Shown here: positions 8,530 to 17,754 of the stretch, piece by piece
Numbering within the stretch: the stretch's first letter is position 1
Layout of the letters: every line of letters starts with the position of its first letter
Made by a program: the position numbers and the translations under genes
From: Sulfurovum sp. UBA5198
GTDB lineage: Bacteria > Campylobacterota > Campylobacteria > Campylobacterales > Sulfurovaceae
NCBI GenBank assembly: GCA_002412865.1
Contig: DHVW01000012.1
Span: 62,001-126,000 of the forward strand
Length of the DNA stretch: 64,000 nt
Direction of reading: 5' to 3'
Notes under the pieces: generated by a model
Database searches by the model: none
The model's input: only the letters and a program-made list of their open reading frames with translations
Told to the model about the DNA's origin: nothing

Positions 8530-9324
8530 ATGGATTTTCATAACTCAATAGGAATAGGAGTTGCAGGTAATTTTGCCAATCATCTAGAGCAAGCTGGAGA
8601 ACTAGCAGATTTTAAAGATGTGATTACGGCTGAGCCTGATGCACCAAAAGGAATATTTCCTTTCTATGTGCCTAATAGTGATACATTTTTAGGTCAGTAT
8701 CCAATTAGCTCTTCAAGTCTCACACTACCAAATAATGAAGATGCACAAGTTGAGCCTGAGATAGCTCTTGTTTGTGATTTGATTTATGATGAGAATATGA
8801 CAGTAGTTAATATAGTACCACTTAAATTTACCACCTTTAATGATTGTACTATCAGGAAAGAGGGATCAAAAAAAATATCTCACAAAAAAAGCTGGGGAGA
8901 TGATAGCAAAGGAGTTGCTACTAAATGGATAGGTATTGATAAATTCTCGCTTGGTGGAATAATGGATAATTATCATCTTTGTTCGTTTGTAAAAAGAGAT
9001 GGGATTTTGCACGAATATGGTGTAGATGCACCACTTCTTGGATATGGATACTTTTATGAGAAATTAATAGCATGGCTCATTGATAAATTTAATACCCAAA
9101 AAGATTTTGGACCTCTTGAAGATATGGCAATGCATCTTAAAAATTCTAACTATCCTGATACAGCTTTGATTTCTATTGGTGCAACAGCGTACGCTAGTTT
9201 CGGAGAGCATAATTATCTGCAAAGCGGTGATGAGATTTTTGTGGTGAGTTATGATAAAAGATTTGATGATAACTCACTAAATCCAAGCGACTCCAAAATC
9301 ATTCTAAACCAAAAAGTTTTGTAA
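8530..9324 (+). CDS. DUF5718-like protein (FAH-fold-like hypothetical)
   Basis: A cytosolic protein of 264 residues with no signal peptide or membrane helix, starting at an ATG behind AAGGATAATT. The sequence fits what I recall of the DUF5718 family, found largely in Campylobacterota and of unknown function. The region PNNEDAQVEPEIALVCDL resembles the metal-binding E-x-E stretch of fumarylacetoacetate-hydrolase-like proteins, and the early VPNSDTFLGQYPISSSSL and later GDEIFVVSYD also fit that fold loosely. I would not assign a reaction. It is followed after four bases by the convergent dut gene. Two palindromes lie in its upstream region. Confidence 0.55.
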   Translation: MDFHNSIGIGVAGNFANHLEQAGELADFKDVITAEPDAPKGIFPFYVPNSDTFLGQYPISSSSLTLPNNEDAQVEPEIALVCDLIYDENMTVVNIVPLKFTTFNDCTIRKEGSKKISHKKSWGDDSKGVATKWIGIDKFSLGGIMDNYHLCSFVKRDGILHEYGVDAPLLGYGYFYEKLIAWLIDKFNTQKDFGPLEDMAMHLKNSNYPDTALISIGATAYASFGEHNYLQSGDEIFVVSYDKRFDDNSLNPSDSKIILNQKVL

Positions 9325-9328
9325 AAAA

Positions 9329-10009
9329 CTATATGGCTTTATAGGCTATATCTAGAGCATCATATAACTCTTCTGGGCTAATAACAGGATTATTGTCTAA
9401 AATCTCTTTCATGACCACATTATCCTCTACTCCATTCCACATCTTAATATAGCTTCCATCCGAGTAGCCATTATCTTGTCTGAATCTATTGAGTATATTT
9501 TTGCCAATATAAAGTTTATATAGTGTTTCTAAGTTTAGTCCAGACTGGATAACCACTTTAAAATATTTTTCAACTATTGAAGTCATATCCTCGTTACGAA
9601 ATATACTTTTTATAAAGTCTTCAATGCATTTAATCTGCTTAAAATAATCTTCATCAATCTCTTTTGTATTGGATTGCAATAATCCAAAATTATTAGCATA
9701 ACAAATTCTGACGCTTAACTCTTCTGGAGTTAGTTTCTGAGTTATGCTATTTACTCTTAATATTTCACTTAACAAAAAATGCCATATATCTACAACTTCT
9801 ATTTTTATATTGTCTATATCTGCCTTTGCATCTATATTTTTCCAGTGTTTCCATGGATAAGACTCGACAAGCTCAGAACATTCAAGATATATACATCTAT
9901 TCCAGTCTATTGGTTTACCATTTTTTGTAACTCCAGCTTCCCAGCTGATGCCATTAGTGTTGTCGTTGAGCTGTTGCTGAAGTTGCAACATGGATAAAAT
10001 TTGTGACAT
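9329..10009 (-). CDS. dut: dUTP diphosphatase, dimeric all-alpha type
   Basis: Hydrolyses dUTP to dUMP and pyrophosphate, keeping uracil out of DNA and feeding dTMP synthesis. At 226 residues it belongs to the dimeric, all-alpha, MazG-like dUTPase family found in Campylobacter and trypanosomatids, not the trimeric beta type. Near the N-terminus it has the substrate segment WEAGVTKNGKPIDWNRCIYL and then the Mg-binding acidic helices ECSELVES and IKIEVVDIWHFLL, matching the ExxE and ExxxD pattern. The start is chosen at 10009, where an AAGGAA-type site precedes the ATG. It is convergent with the DUF5718-like gene and follows htpG on the same strand with a 50-base gap. Confidence 0.85.
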   Translation of the reverse strand: MSQILSMLQLQQQLNDNTNGISWEAGVTKNGKPIDWNRCIYLECSELVESYPWKHWKNIDAKADIDNIKIEVVDIWHFLLSEILRVNSITQKLTPEELSVRICYANNFGLLQSNTKEIDEDYFKQIKCIEDFIKSIFRNEDMTSIVEKYFKVVIQSGLNLETLYKLYIGKNILNRFRQDNGYSDGSYIKMWNGVEDNVVMKEILDNNPVISPEELYDALDIAYKAI

Positions 10010-10059
10010 GAAATTCCTTGTTTATAATGGTTAATATTATATCCATTATGGGCTAAAAT

Positions 10060-11922
10060 CTAAATGGCTCTACTGGCAATTCTAGCTACTCTTTTTGCAA
10101 ATTCGCTCTTCTCTTCTATATCTATACCTTCTGCTATTTTTGCACTATCTAGTAGTACCCACGCCATATCATCAAACATATCTTTATCAGTTATATTTTG
10201 AAGTTTCTTTATCATATCACTATCAGGATTGACCTCTAGTATTAGCGGTGCGTCAGGAACATCTTGCCCCATTTGGCGAAATATATGAGCCATACTTGCC
10301 ATTGGATCTGAACTATCTTTTAGCACACAAGCAGGACTATCTGTTAAACGACTAGAAATTTTTACCTCTTTGATAGCATCACCTAAAGTTTCTTTGAGTT
10401 TATCCGTAAATGGCTTCATATCCTCATCGATTACTTTTTGCTCCTCTTCGCTCTTAGCAGAAGGTGCCTCAATAGCTGAAATATCTTTAAAACTCCACTC
10501 TTTGTAAGCTCCTATCATAGGAGTGACAATATCATCTACTTCACTATCGTCCATAATTAGCACTTCAATATTTGCTTTTTTATAAGCCTCTAGCAATGGA
10601 GAGCTTTTAGCTATCTTTTCATTTTGTGCAATTATATAATAAATCTCTTTTTTGTCACTATTTCCACGACTAATATAACCCTCCAAACTTACCATTCCAG
10701 CTTCGTTAGAGCTTTTGTATCTCACAATATCTAACAAAAGTTCTTTATTTACATGGTCTGTATATATCCCCTCTTTTATTAGGCGATTATATTCGCTGGT
10801 AAATTTATCTCTATCTTCACCATCTAGTTTATTTATGGCTTGTAAGATTCTCTTTGTTGAGCCTTGTTTGATATTTGCTAAAATTCTATTCTCTTGGAGC
10901 AGCTCACGGCTCACATTCAGTGGTAAATCAGATGAATCAATCACCCCTTTTACAAATCTAAGGTATGGCGGCAAAAGCTCTTTATCACTATCAGTTATAA
11001 ATACTCGTTTTACAAAAAGCTTCACTCCACTCTCCCACTCTGCTCTAAACATATCCATCGGGGCAATACTAGGGATATAAAATAGCGTCGTGTACTCATT
11101 TGCACCCTCAGCTTTATTGTGCAGATATGCTAAAGGCTCGCTATCTCCATGTGAAATTCCCTTATAAAACTCTACATAGTCCTCTTTTTTAAGCTCTGAT
11201 TTATTTATAGTCCATAGTGCTTTGGCAGCATTTATTTGTTCACTTTTACTTACAATTTCTGTTTTTTTCTCTTCACCCTCACCACTACTCTCTTCTTCTT
11301 TGAAGTTTAAAGTGATTGGATAAGCTATATGATTTGAATATTTTTTGACTATCTCTTTAATTCTCCATGGGCTTACAAACTCTTTTTCATCATCTTTTAG
11401 CTTGATATAAATCACTGTTCCATGACTATCTTTGGTCACAGGAGTTATATCAAACTCACCACTTCCATCACTTGTGAATTTATATGCTTGATCCTCTCCA
11501 GCTTTTTTTGTTATCACATCAACGCTACTTGCAACCATAAATACAGAATAAAAACCTACACCAAATTGACCTATTAGATTGCTATCTTTTTTGGCATCAC
11601 CTGTTAGATTTTCTACGAATGATTTTGTACCTGATTTTGCTATTGTGCCTATGTGAGCCATTAAATCTTCTTCGTTCATTCCTATACCATTGTCTCCAAT
11701 TGTTATAGAATTATCATCAATATCTAGTGTAATAAAAACTTTTCCACTCCACTCTTTGCCCTTAAACTTTTCCTCAGTTAAATATGAATAGTTAAATTTA
11801 TCTAGAGCGTCACTTGCATTTGATACAAGCTCTCGTACGAATATCTCTTTATTTGAATACAATGAGTGTGTCATTAAGTGTAAAAGCTGACCTATTTCTG
11901 TTTGATATGTATGTTTTGCCAT
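10060..11922 (-). CDS. htpG: HtpG (Hsp90) chaperone
   Basis: ATP-dependent cytosolic chaperone, 620 residues, full length for bacterial Hsp90. The N-terminal GHKL ATPase domain shows NKEIFVRELVSNASDALDK, GDNGIGMNEEDL and LIGQFGVGFYSVFMVA; the middle domain has the client and catalytic loop region LPLNVSRELLQ with the conserved Arg; the C-terminal part provides dimerisation. The charged linker near residues 205-225 is short (EEESSGEGEEKKTEI). The start at 11922 follows CGGAGAATTATA. The gene is monocistronic or leads dut. Heat regulation cannot be read from the upstream region. Confidence 0.97.
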   Translation of the reverse strand: MAKHTYQTEIGQLLHLMTHSLYSNKEIFVRELVSNASDALDKFNYSYLTEEKFKGKEWSGKVFITLDIDDNSITIGDNGIGMNEEDLMAHIGTIAKSGTKSFVENLTGDAKKDSNLIGQFGVGFYSVFMVASSVDVITKKAGEDQAYKFTSDGSGEFDITPVTKDSHGTVIYIKLKDDEKEFVSPWRIKEIVKKYSNHIAYPITLNFKEEESSGEGEEKKTEIVSKSEQINAAKALWTINKSELKKEDYVEFYKGISHGDSEPLAYLHNKAEGANEYTTLFYIPSIAPMDMFRAEWESGVKLFVKRVFITDSDKELLPPYLRFVKGVIDSSDLPLNVSRELLQENRILANIKQGSTKRILQAINKLDGEDRDKFTSEYNRLIKEGIYTDHVNKELLLDIVRYKSSNEAGMVSLEGYISRGNSDKKEIYYIIAQNEKIAKSSPLLEAYKKANIEVLIMDDSEVDDIVTPMIGAYKEWSFKDISAIEAPSAKSEEEQKVIDEDMKPFTDKLKETLGDAIKEVKISSRLTDSPACVLKDSSDPMASMAHIFRQMGQDVPDAPLILEVNPDSDMIKKLQNITDKDMFDDMAWVLLDSAKIAEGIDIEEKSEFAKRVARIASRAI

Positions 11923-12243
11923 TATAATTCTCCGTTAAATTTTTATGAATTATAATACATTTTAGAGATTTTTGCAAGAGGTTTAGTAAATTTTTGTAAT
12001 AAAGTTTAGTGCAAGTCACTAAGGGTTTGTTTTCGAGATTCTGAATCATACCCAAGGGGCATAGCAAAGTTTGGGACGACATGATTTCTCTTAGTTTGCA
12101 TTAGATTTGATGCAGTTCAAGAAAAAGATCTATTTTTCATTTTCTATCAGTTTGTATTAGATTTGAATGTTATTACGAAGGAGCTTACGCATTGTAAGTG
12201 ACTAAGTAAATTCATTCAAAGATGATGCAAAATAAGAGCAAAA
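11923..12243. other. 321-base gap with degenerate intergenic repeats
   Basis: No gene is supported here. It contains (a) a decayed member of the inverted-repeat family seen at 37914 and 61040: it starts GAGATTCTGAATCATACCC and ends TTTGGGACGAC (12035-12080), with a CCCAA/TTGGG stem; and (b) an 18-bp direct repeat, AGTTTGyATTAGATTTGA, at 12093-12110 and 12149-12166 with one mismatch. The htpG promoter must lie at the left end. Confidence 0.5.
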
Positions 12244-13782
12244 TTATTCCCACTCGATTGTTGCTGGTGGTTTTGAACTAATATCATACACCACTCGGTT
12301 AATACCATCTATCTCATTTATAATTCTACGGCTAATGCCCTCCAGTATATCGTGTGGCACATGTGCAAAAGTAGCTGTCATTCCATCTACACTCTCTACC
12401 ATTCGCACACACACAGTATTATCATATGTGCGATTATCGCCCATTACACCCACAGAACTTACATTTAAAAGCACTGTAAATGCTTGCCAAACTTTGTCAT
12501 AATATCCATGTGATTTAAGCTCTTCTTGCATAATAGCATCACTCTCACGCACAAGTCTAAGAGCTTCATCATTCACCTCTCCCATTACTCTAATAGCAAG
12601 TCCAGGTCCAGGGAATGGATGTCTGCCTATCATATCACGAGGCAATCCAAGCTCAAGCCCAAGCTTTCTAACCTCATCTTTGAATATCTCACGCAATGGC
12701 TCAACAAGCTCAAATGTCATCCAATCAGGCAAGCCACCAACATTATGGTGCGATTTTATAGTTTTGCTAGGACCTTTAACAGAAACAGACTCAATAACAT
12801 CAGTATACAATGTGCCTTGAGCCAAGAATGATACATCTGTATGTTTTTTAGCTTCTGCGTCAAATACTTCTATAAAAGTCTCACCTATTGCTTTTCTTTT
12901 CTGCTCTGGGTCTGTAATCCCTTTTAGTTTGGATAGAAAAAGTTCCTGAGCGTTGATTGTAATAAGTGGAATACTAAGCATCTTAAACATATCTTGCACT
13001 TGCCCAGCTTCATCTTTACGAAGAAGCCCTTGATCAACAAACACGCATATCAACTGCTCGCTTGGCAAAGCCTCATTTAGCATAGCTGCAACCACTGAGC
13101 TATCCACTCCACCACTAACTCCACATAGCACTTTTCTTGTGCCTACTTGAGCCTTTATGGCAGCTATTTTCTCTTTGGCAAATCCACCCATATTCCATGT
13201 ACTCTCACAGCCACAAATATGTTTTGCAAAGTTTTTTAACATAGTCACGCCAAGTACTGAGTGATGAACCTCTGGGTGATACTGAAATGCGTAAATATTC
13301 TTGCTTTCGTTGGCGATTGCAGCGTATGGAGAATTCTCACTATCTGCGATAACTTCAAATCCAGCAGGAATACTCTCAGCTTTGTCTCCATGGCTCATCC
13401 AAACTATCGAGTCGTTTTCAACACCATCAAATATTGGAGATTTTTTTGTGATATTTAATTTCGCTTTTCCATACTCATGATGATCAGCAGCCACTACACT
13501 ACCACCAAAATGTTGAGTTATTAATTGCATTCCATAACAAATACCTAATATTGGTAATCCAAGTTCCCAAATTCCATCATTTGGTTTATATGCATCCTCG
13601 GCGTACACGCTAGCAGGACCACCTGAGAGGATTATGCCTTGTGGTTTTCTAGCTTTAATAGCCTCTATATCTTCTCTGTATGGAACTACTTCGCAGTACA
13701 CTCCACTCTCTCTGAGTTTTCTAGCAATTAATTGCGTATATTGTGAACCAAAATCTAATATTAAGATGGGTACTATTTTCAT
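12244..13782 (-). CDS. guaA: GMP synthase (glutamine-hydrolysing)
   Basis: Converts XMP to GMP with ATP and glutamine, the last step of guanylate synthesis. At 512 residues it is the fused two-domain enzyme. The class-I glutamine amidotransferase domain comes first, with [17 protein letters not shown], the nucleophile elbow [10 protein letters not shown] (catalytic Cys) and the His/Glu pair in YQFHPEVHHS (written here [12 protein letters not shown]). The ATP-pyrophosphatase domain follows with the P-loop [15 protein letters not shown], and the C-terminal dimerisation domain ends PPATIEWE, the family's standard tail. It lies alone, 69 bases downstream of nadB on the same strand. Confidence 0.97.
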   Translation of the reverse strand: MKIVPILILDFGSQYTQLIARKLRESGVYCEVVPYREDIEAIKARKPQGIILSGGPASVYAEDAYKPNDGIWELGLPILGICYGMQLITQHFGGSVVAADHHEYGKAKLNITKKSPIFDGVENDSIVWMSHGDKAESIPAGFEVIADSENSPYAAIANESKNIYAFQYHPEVHHSVLGVTMLKNFAKHICGCESTWNMGGFAKEKIAAIKAQVGTRKVLCGVSGGVDSSVVAAMLNEALPSEQLICVFVDQGLLRKDEAGQVQDMFKMLSIPLITINAQELFLSKLKGITDPEQKRKAIGETFIEVFDAEAKKHTDVSFLAQGTLYTDVIESVSVKGPSKTIKSHHNVGGLPDWMTFELVEPLREIFKDEVRKLGLELGLPRDMIGRHPFPGPGLAIRVMGEVNDEALRLVRESDAIMQEELKSHGYYDKVWQAFTVLLNVSSVGVMGDNRTYDNTVCVRMVESVDGMTATFAHVPHDILEGISRRIINEIDGINRVVYDISSKPPATIEWE

Positions 13783-13851
13783 GATTAAATCCTAAGGTAG
13801 TTTATATATTGTAATTATACCCTTAGTAGTTTAATTTTTTAATCCCGTATG

Positions 13852-15315
13852 CTAGATATCGTTATCTTCGCCTTCCATGTAGTGAGCACCTAGTGATTCT
13901 TTGCGAGAAAGTGCAGCATCTACTATGTTTGCCGCTGTATTGAGCCTTAATTGTAACAATCTTCCTATTTCTCTATTTTTAAGATCATAGATAAAATTTC
14001 TTGCCTTGTGTAGTCCCTCGGTTGTACGAATTATTCCTACTTCATCCCACATTATTTTACGAAGCTGTTGTTTATACTGTTTATCATTCTCTTTATGGAG
14101 CGTATTGTCATAATCTTTATCAAACTTTGGTACAGATCCATCATAAGCATCTAATGACAGTATATGATTTACGGCTCTTTTTGCAAATACTATGCCCTCA
14201 AGTAGTGAGTTTGAAGCCAATCTATTAGCTCCATGCACACCAGTCCTAGCAGCCTCCCCAATTACATACAAGCCATCCATGCCATGAACCACCCCATGAC
14301 TATTACAAGCAATTCCACCATTTGCATAGTGAAATGCTGGAGATATAGGCACTCTATCTTTTGGGAAGTCATATCCTACTGCTTCAAAAGTCCTAGTGAT
14401 ATTTGGAAATCTCTCTTTAAACCATTTTGGTTTAAACATAGAAAAGTCTAGATAAACTTCTTCTTTTGTCTTTCGCTTATAGTCAAAAATGCTTCTAGAG
14501 ACTATGTCCCTACTAGCAAGCTCACCTCTCTCGTCATAATCAAATAAAAATCTATTTCCATGCTCACCAACCACAAAAGCACCCTCACCCCTGAGAGCTT
14601 CAGTTAGTAGCAACTTCCTAGCGAATGGTGTTTTAACAAATACAGTCGGGTGAAACTGCATAAACTCCATATCTTTAAGAGCAATTCCTTTTTCAACGCA
14701 TATTCCATGAATATCAGCACTCACTGTTCTAGAGTTTGTATTGTACTCATAGAGTGATCCCACTCCACCACTAGCTATTATCACTGTATCTGCGTAAAGT
14801 GTAACTGGTTTATAATTTATTGTAGCTTTTACCCCAAAACATCTACCATTCTCTATTAACAAATCATGCACCAGAGCATTTTGTTCTAAGTGATGAGGAT
14901 TTTGATTCATCAAGAAGTGGTGCATATATCTACCAGTAGCATCACCACCTGCGTGTATTATCCGTGCAGCACTATGAGCTGCCTCTTTTGTATATAGCAA
15001 TTTCCCACTACTATCACAATCAAATTCCATGCCCCTTGCTATAATATCAGCCGTTGTTTCCATCGAATCTTCTGATAATATTTGCACAGCTCGTTTGAGA
15101 TTATGATAAGCTCCAGCCTCAAGTGTATCCTTTACATGCAGTGCAATATCAGCTTCACCTAAAGCGGTAACCATGCCACCTTGAGCATAAAATGTATTAC
15201 ACTCCCATGGTATATCTTTGCACATTACCAAGACTTTTTTGGTAGTAGGAATATTCATAGCAGCATACAAACCAGCCACACCTGCACCTACTATAATAAC
15301 ATCGTATTTTTGCAT
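13852..15315 (-). CDS. nadB: L-aspartate oxidase
   Basis: FAD enzyme that oxidises L-aspartate to iminoaspartate, the first step of de novo NAD synthesis with NadA. It is 487 residues long, slightly shorter than E. coli NadB. It has the N-terminal dinucleotide fold DVIIVGAGVAGLYAAM, the second FAD/active-site block ASGGVGSLYEYNTNS, DMEFMQFHPTVF, the Arg-bearing LLTEALRGEGAFVV, and HGANRLASNSLLEG, all hallmarks of the succinate dehydrogenase/NadB flavoprotein family. Iminoaspartate oxidation with fumarate as acceptor would suit microaerobic growth. The start at 15315 follows AAAGGTAACG and lies three bases after the stop of a tiny lipoprotein reading frame. Confidence 0.93.
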   Translation of the reverse strand: MQKYDVIIVGAGVAGLYAAMNIPTTKKVLVMCKDIPWECNTFYAQGGMVTALGEADIALHVKDTLEAGAYHNLKRAVQILSEDSMETTADIIARGMEFDCDSSGKLLYTKEAAHSAARIIHAGGDATGRYMHHFLMNQNPHHLEQNALVHDLLIENGRCFGVKATINYKPVTLYADTVIIASGGVGSLYEYNTNSRTVSADIHGICVEKGIALKDMEFMQFHPTVFVKTPFARKLLLTEALRGEGAFVVGEHGNRFLFDYDERGELASRDIVSRSIFDYKRKTKEEVYLDFSMFKPKWFKERFPNITRTFEAVGYDFPKDRVPISPAFHYANGGIACNSHGVVHGMDGLYVIGEAARTGVHGANRLASNSLLEGIVFAKRAVNHILSLDAYDGSVPKFDKDYDNTLHKENDKQYKQQLRKIMWDEVGIIRTTEGLHKARNFIYDLKNREIGRLLQLRLNTAANIVDAALSRKESLGAHYMEGEDNDI

Positions 15316-15318
15316 TCG

Positions 15319-15423
15319 TTACCTTTGTGTAGTTGTTGTTTCGCTACTTTGTTTATACACGGGAGCGGTTTTGTATCCACAACCTGCAAATAACATAAAA
15401 CTAAAACATGTTATAATTACCAA
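15319..15423 (-). CDS. Tiny lipoprotein, LptM-like
   Basis: A 34-codon reading frame that I translated by hand. From a TTG at 15423 it reads a short hydrophobic signal, then the lipobox LFAGC, then GYKTAPVYKQSSETTTTQR and stop, ending three bases before the nadB ATG. The cysteine-proximal CGYKxxPVY resembles LptM (YifL), a tiny outer-membrane lipoprotein that helps the LptD translocon fold, and the CGxK-P-Y lipoproteins common in Campylobacterota. Weak points: the only ATG (15396) would leave just a 4-residue signal before the lipobox, the TTG start has no evident ribosome site, and the n-region lacks Lys/Arg. It would be co-transcribed with nadB. Confidence 0.45.
   Translation of the reverse strand: MVIITCFSFMLFAGCGYKTAPVYKQSSETTTTQR
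15412..15417 (+). promoter_or_regulatory. Extended -10 six bases before a start codon (leaderless candidate)
   Basis: TGTTATAAT ends only six bases before the ATG at 15424, placing the expected transcription start on the A of the ATG. No ribosome site can fit in between, so the DciA-like gene may be read from a leaderless mRNA. The box lies over the reverse-strand lipoprotein frame. Confidence 0.45.
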
Positions 15424-15882
15424 ATGAAAACATCTAGTAGCATTATTGCTCTCATATCCAATCAGCCTCAATTTCGTCTCCTTACAACACATATATGCTA
15501 TGGCAAATTTTTGGCACTTTTACCACCTAGATTTAGAACTTCAATAGCTTACATTTACATCAAAGATAGCACGCTTTTTATGGCTATAACTCATCCTGGA
15601 ATGAAAATGGAGCTTAATTATAATCTAGATTTATTTAAAAGCATATTAGCTATGATTAACGAAAGAGATTGTTTATGTAGTTTTCCAAAAATAGACAAAC
15701 TAATGACATTTATACCAAAATACAATCAGCAGATTTCATTAGATAACCAAAAAGAGAGTGAAACAACTGTACCATATTATAGTGAGAAATCTACAGCCAA
15801 CTTTGAGCTAAACACAAAAGACAGTGAGTTGCAACAAGCTTATGAGAATATAAAAAAGGCTATTTTGTGCAATCTATCATAA
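15424..15882 (+). CDS. DciA/DUF721-like protein
   Basis: A 152-residue basic cytosolic protein. The N-terminal 80 residues, with PQFRLLTTHICYGKFLALLP, FRTSIAYIYIKDSTLFMAI and THPGMKMELNYNLDLFKSI, follow the DUF721 (DciA) pattern of a KH-like fold: a short beta-strand display, then a helix. DciA is the replicative-helicase loader or operator in bacteria without DnaC/DnaI, which would suit Campylobacterota. The C-terminal half is polar and probably disordered. The assignment rests on the pattern only. It overlaps the GTG start of uvrC by 16 bases, so the two are co-translated. Confidence 0.5.
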   Translation: MKTSSSIIALISNQPQFRLLTTHICYGKFLALLPPRFRTSIAYIYIKDSTLFMAITHPGMKMELNYNLDLFKSILAMINERDCLCSFPKIDKLMTFIPKYNQQISLDNQKESETTVPYYSEKSTANFELNTKDSELQQAYENIKKAILCNLS

Positions 15883-17663
15883 ATTCATTGCCCTCCTCTG
15901 CGGGGATATATCAATATTTTGATAAAAACAACAAACTGCTATATATAGGCAAAGCTAAAAATCTAAAAAATAGAGTTAAAAGCTACTGGAGGTTTACTCC
16001 ATCATTTTCTCCAAATCACACACTAAATTTGCGAATACAAAAGATGCTTCATGAGGCGATAACTATATCATATATTATAGTGGATAATGAAGAAGATGCT
16101 TTGGTGCTAGAAAATTCGCTTATCAAACAGCTCAAGCCAAAATATAATATTTTACTTCGTGATGATAAAACATATCCATATATTTGCATAGATGAATCAC
16201 AAAAATTTCCAAGATTTGAGATTACACGCAAGGCCATTAAGGGCAAAAATATTACATATTATGGACCTTTTACTAGTGGAGGAAAGGTGCTTTTAGACGC
16301 TTTGTATGAGATATATCCACTTGTGCAGAAAAAGAGTTGTCTTAATGGCAAAAAGGCTTGCCTGTTTCACCAAATAGGAAAATGCTACGCTCCATGTGAA
16401 AATAAAATATCTAGTGAAGATTACGCACTAATAGTGGCACGGGCAAAGAATAGTATATTTAAAAGACAAAATCTACTAAAAGCAATCGATGCGAAAATGA
16501 TACTAATGGCAACTACTGAGCGTTATGAGGAGGCCGCTACCTTGCGTGACTGGATAGAAACCATAAAATCTATTAGTATATCTTCTGCAATTGACTTGGC
16601 ATCAAATGAAGAATTTGATATTTTTGCTATTGGCGTTAGCGAAGAGAGAGGTGTAGTTGTGAAGCTTTTTATGCGTAGTGGTAGAATTATATCAAGTGAC
16701 TTTAGCTACTTTAATAGTAGCGAAATATATGATGAAAATGACGCATATAAACAGTTGCTACTCTCATTTTACCAAGCAGATATGCCAAATGTTTGTAAAA
16801 ATATATTGCTTCCGAGCGAGATTGAAGATACAAAAGAGATAGAAAATACACTATCAAAAAGATTTGGCTTCAAAATAAATATCTCTACGCCAAAGATAGG
16901 AGACAAACTAAGGTTAACCACACTTGCTACTACAAATGCAGCCGAACTTTTGAAACAAAAAAGCAATATCTCCACTCAGCCAATAGAAGAGAAGATAGCC
17001 TCCCTGCTAGAGCTATCACGCACTCCATATCGTGTAGAGATTTTCGATAATTCACATCACGGGGGAGATGCCACGGTTGGTGGCATGGTAGTTTGGAGTG
17101 ATGGCGTATGGGATAAAAATAGTTATAGAAGATATAGCCTGGAAGCTAAAGATGAATACGCACAAATGAGAGAAGTTCTTGGGCGTCGTATTGCTAATTT
17201 TGGTTTTGAATCACCTCCTGACTTGTGGGTACTTGATGGTGGTGCAACTCTACTAAAACTAGCGATCTCACTACTGCGTGACGCTGGAGTAAACTTAGAT
17301 GTAATTGCAATATCAAAAGAAAAACTAGATGCTAAAGCCAATCGTGCCAAAGGCTCTGCTAGAGATATTGTGTATTCAATAAATGAGAAATTCAATCTCC
17401 AGCCAACTGACAAAAGACTTCAATGGATACAAAAATTAAGAGATGAGGCTCATAGATACGCAATTGCTTTTCATAGGGCAAAAAAGAGAAAAGTGATGAT
17501 TCAAAGTAAGTTGCTAGAAGAAAAAGGTGTTGGTAAAGCCTTAATTATAAAATTACTTAATCATTTTGGTACATTCGAAGCAATAGACAATGCATCACTT
17601 GAAAATTTAAGTGAAGTAGTTAGTGAAAAAATTGCATATATTATTAAAAATAGAACTCCATAA
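15867..17663 (+). CDS. uvrC: UvrC, excinuclease ABC subunit C
   Basis: Makes both incisions around bulky DNA lesions in nucleotide excision repair with UvrA and UvrB. 598 residues. The GIY-YIG nuclease domain is at the start (SAGIYQYFDKNNKLLYIGKA), a Cys-bearing stretch follows (CLFHQIGKCYAPC), then the UVR motif near residue 205, the RNase-H-like C-terminal nuclease (YRVEIFDNSHHGGDATVGGM, VLDGGATLLKLA) and the closing helix-hairpin-helix (GVGKALIIKLLNHFGTFEA). It starts at a GTG inside the preceding gene (MQSIINSLPSSAG); no better ATG is near. Confidence 0.96.
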   Translation: MQSIINSLPSSAGIYQYFDKNNKLLYIGKAKNLKNRVKSYWRFTPSFSPNHTLNLRIQKMLHEAITISYIIVDNEEDALVLENSLIKQLKPKYNILLRDDKTYPYICIDESQKFPRFEITRKAIKGKNITYYGPFTSGGKVLLDALYEIYPLVQKKSCLNGKKACLFHQIGKCYAPCENKISSEDYALIVARAKNSIFKRQNLLKAIDAKMILMATTERYEEAATLRDWIETIKSISISSAIDLASNEEFDIFAIGVSEERGVVVKLFMRSGRIISSDFSYFNSSEIYDENDAYKQLLLSFYQADMPNVCKNILLPSEIEDTKEIENTLSKRFGFKINISTPKIGDKLRLTTLATTNAAELLKQKSNISTQPIEEKIASLLELSRTPYRVEIFDNSHHGGDATVGGMVVWSDGVWDKNSYRRYSLEAKDEYAQMREVLGRRIANFGFESPPDLWVLDGGATLLKLAISLLRDAGVNLDVIAISKEKLDAKANRAKGSARDIVYSINEKFNLQPTDKRLQWIQKLRDEAHRYAIAFHRAKKRKVMIQSKLLEEKGVGKALIIKLLNHFGTFEAIDNASLENLSEVVSEKIAYIIKNRTP

Positions 17664-17700
17664 AAGTAAAAATATAAATCTTTTTTACGGGATTTTACTG

Positions 17701-17706
17701 TATAAT
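17701..17706 (+). promoter_or_regulatory. -10 box for the HPt-like gene
   Basis: ACTG-TATAAT lies 54 bases before the start at 17755, and AAGGGATGGCTA supplies the ribosome site just before the ATG. Confidence 0.45.
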
Positions 17707-17754
17707 TGCTTTACTTAATTTATAGAAAAAAATTAAATATTCAAGGGATGGCTA

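Noticed and set aside
11849..12082. 77-codon minus-strand frame before htpG
   Set aside because: It overlaps the htpG start in another frame, has no ribosome site, and its composition is not protein-like.
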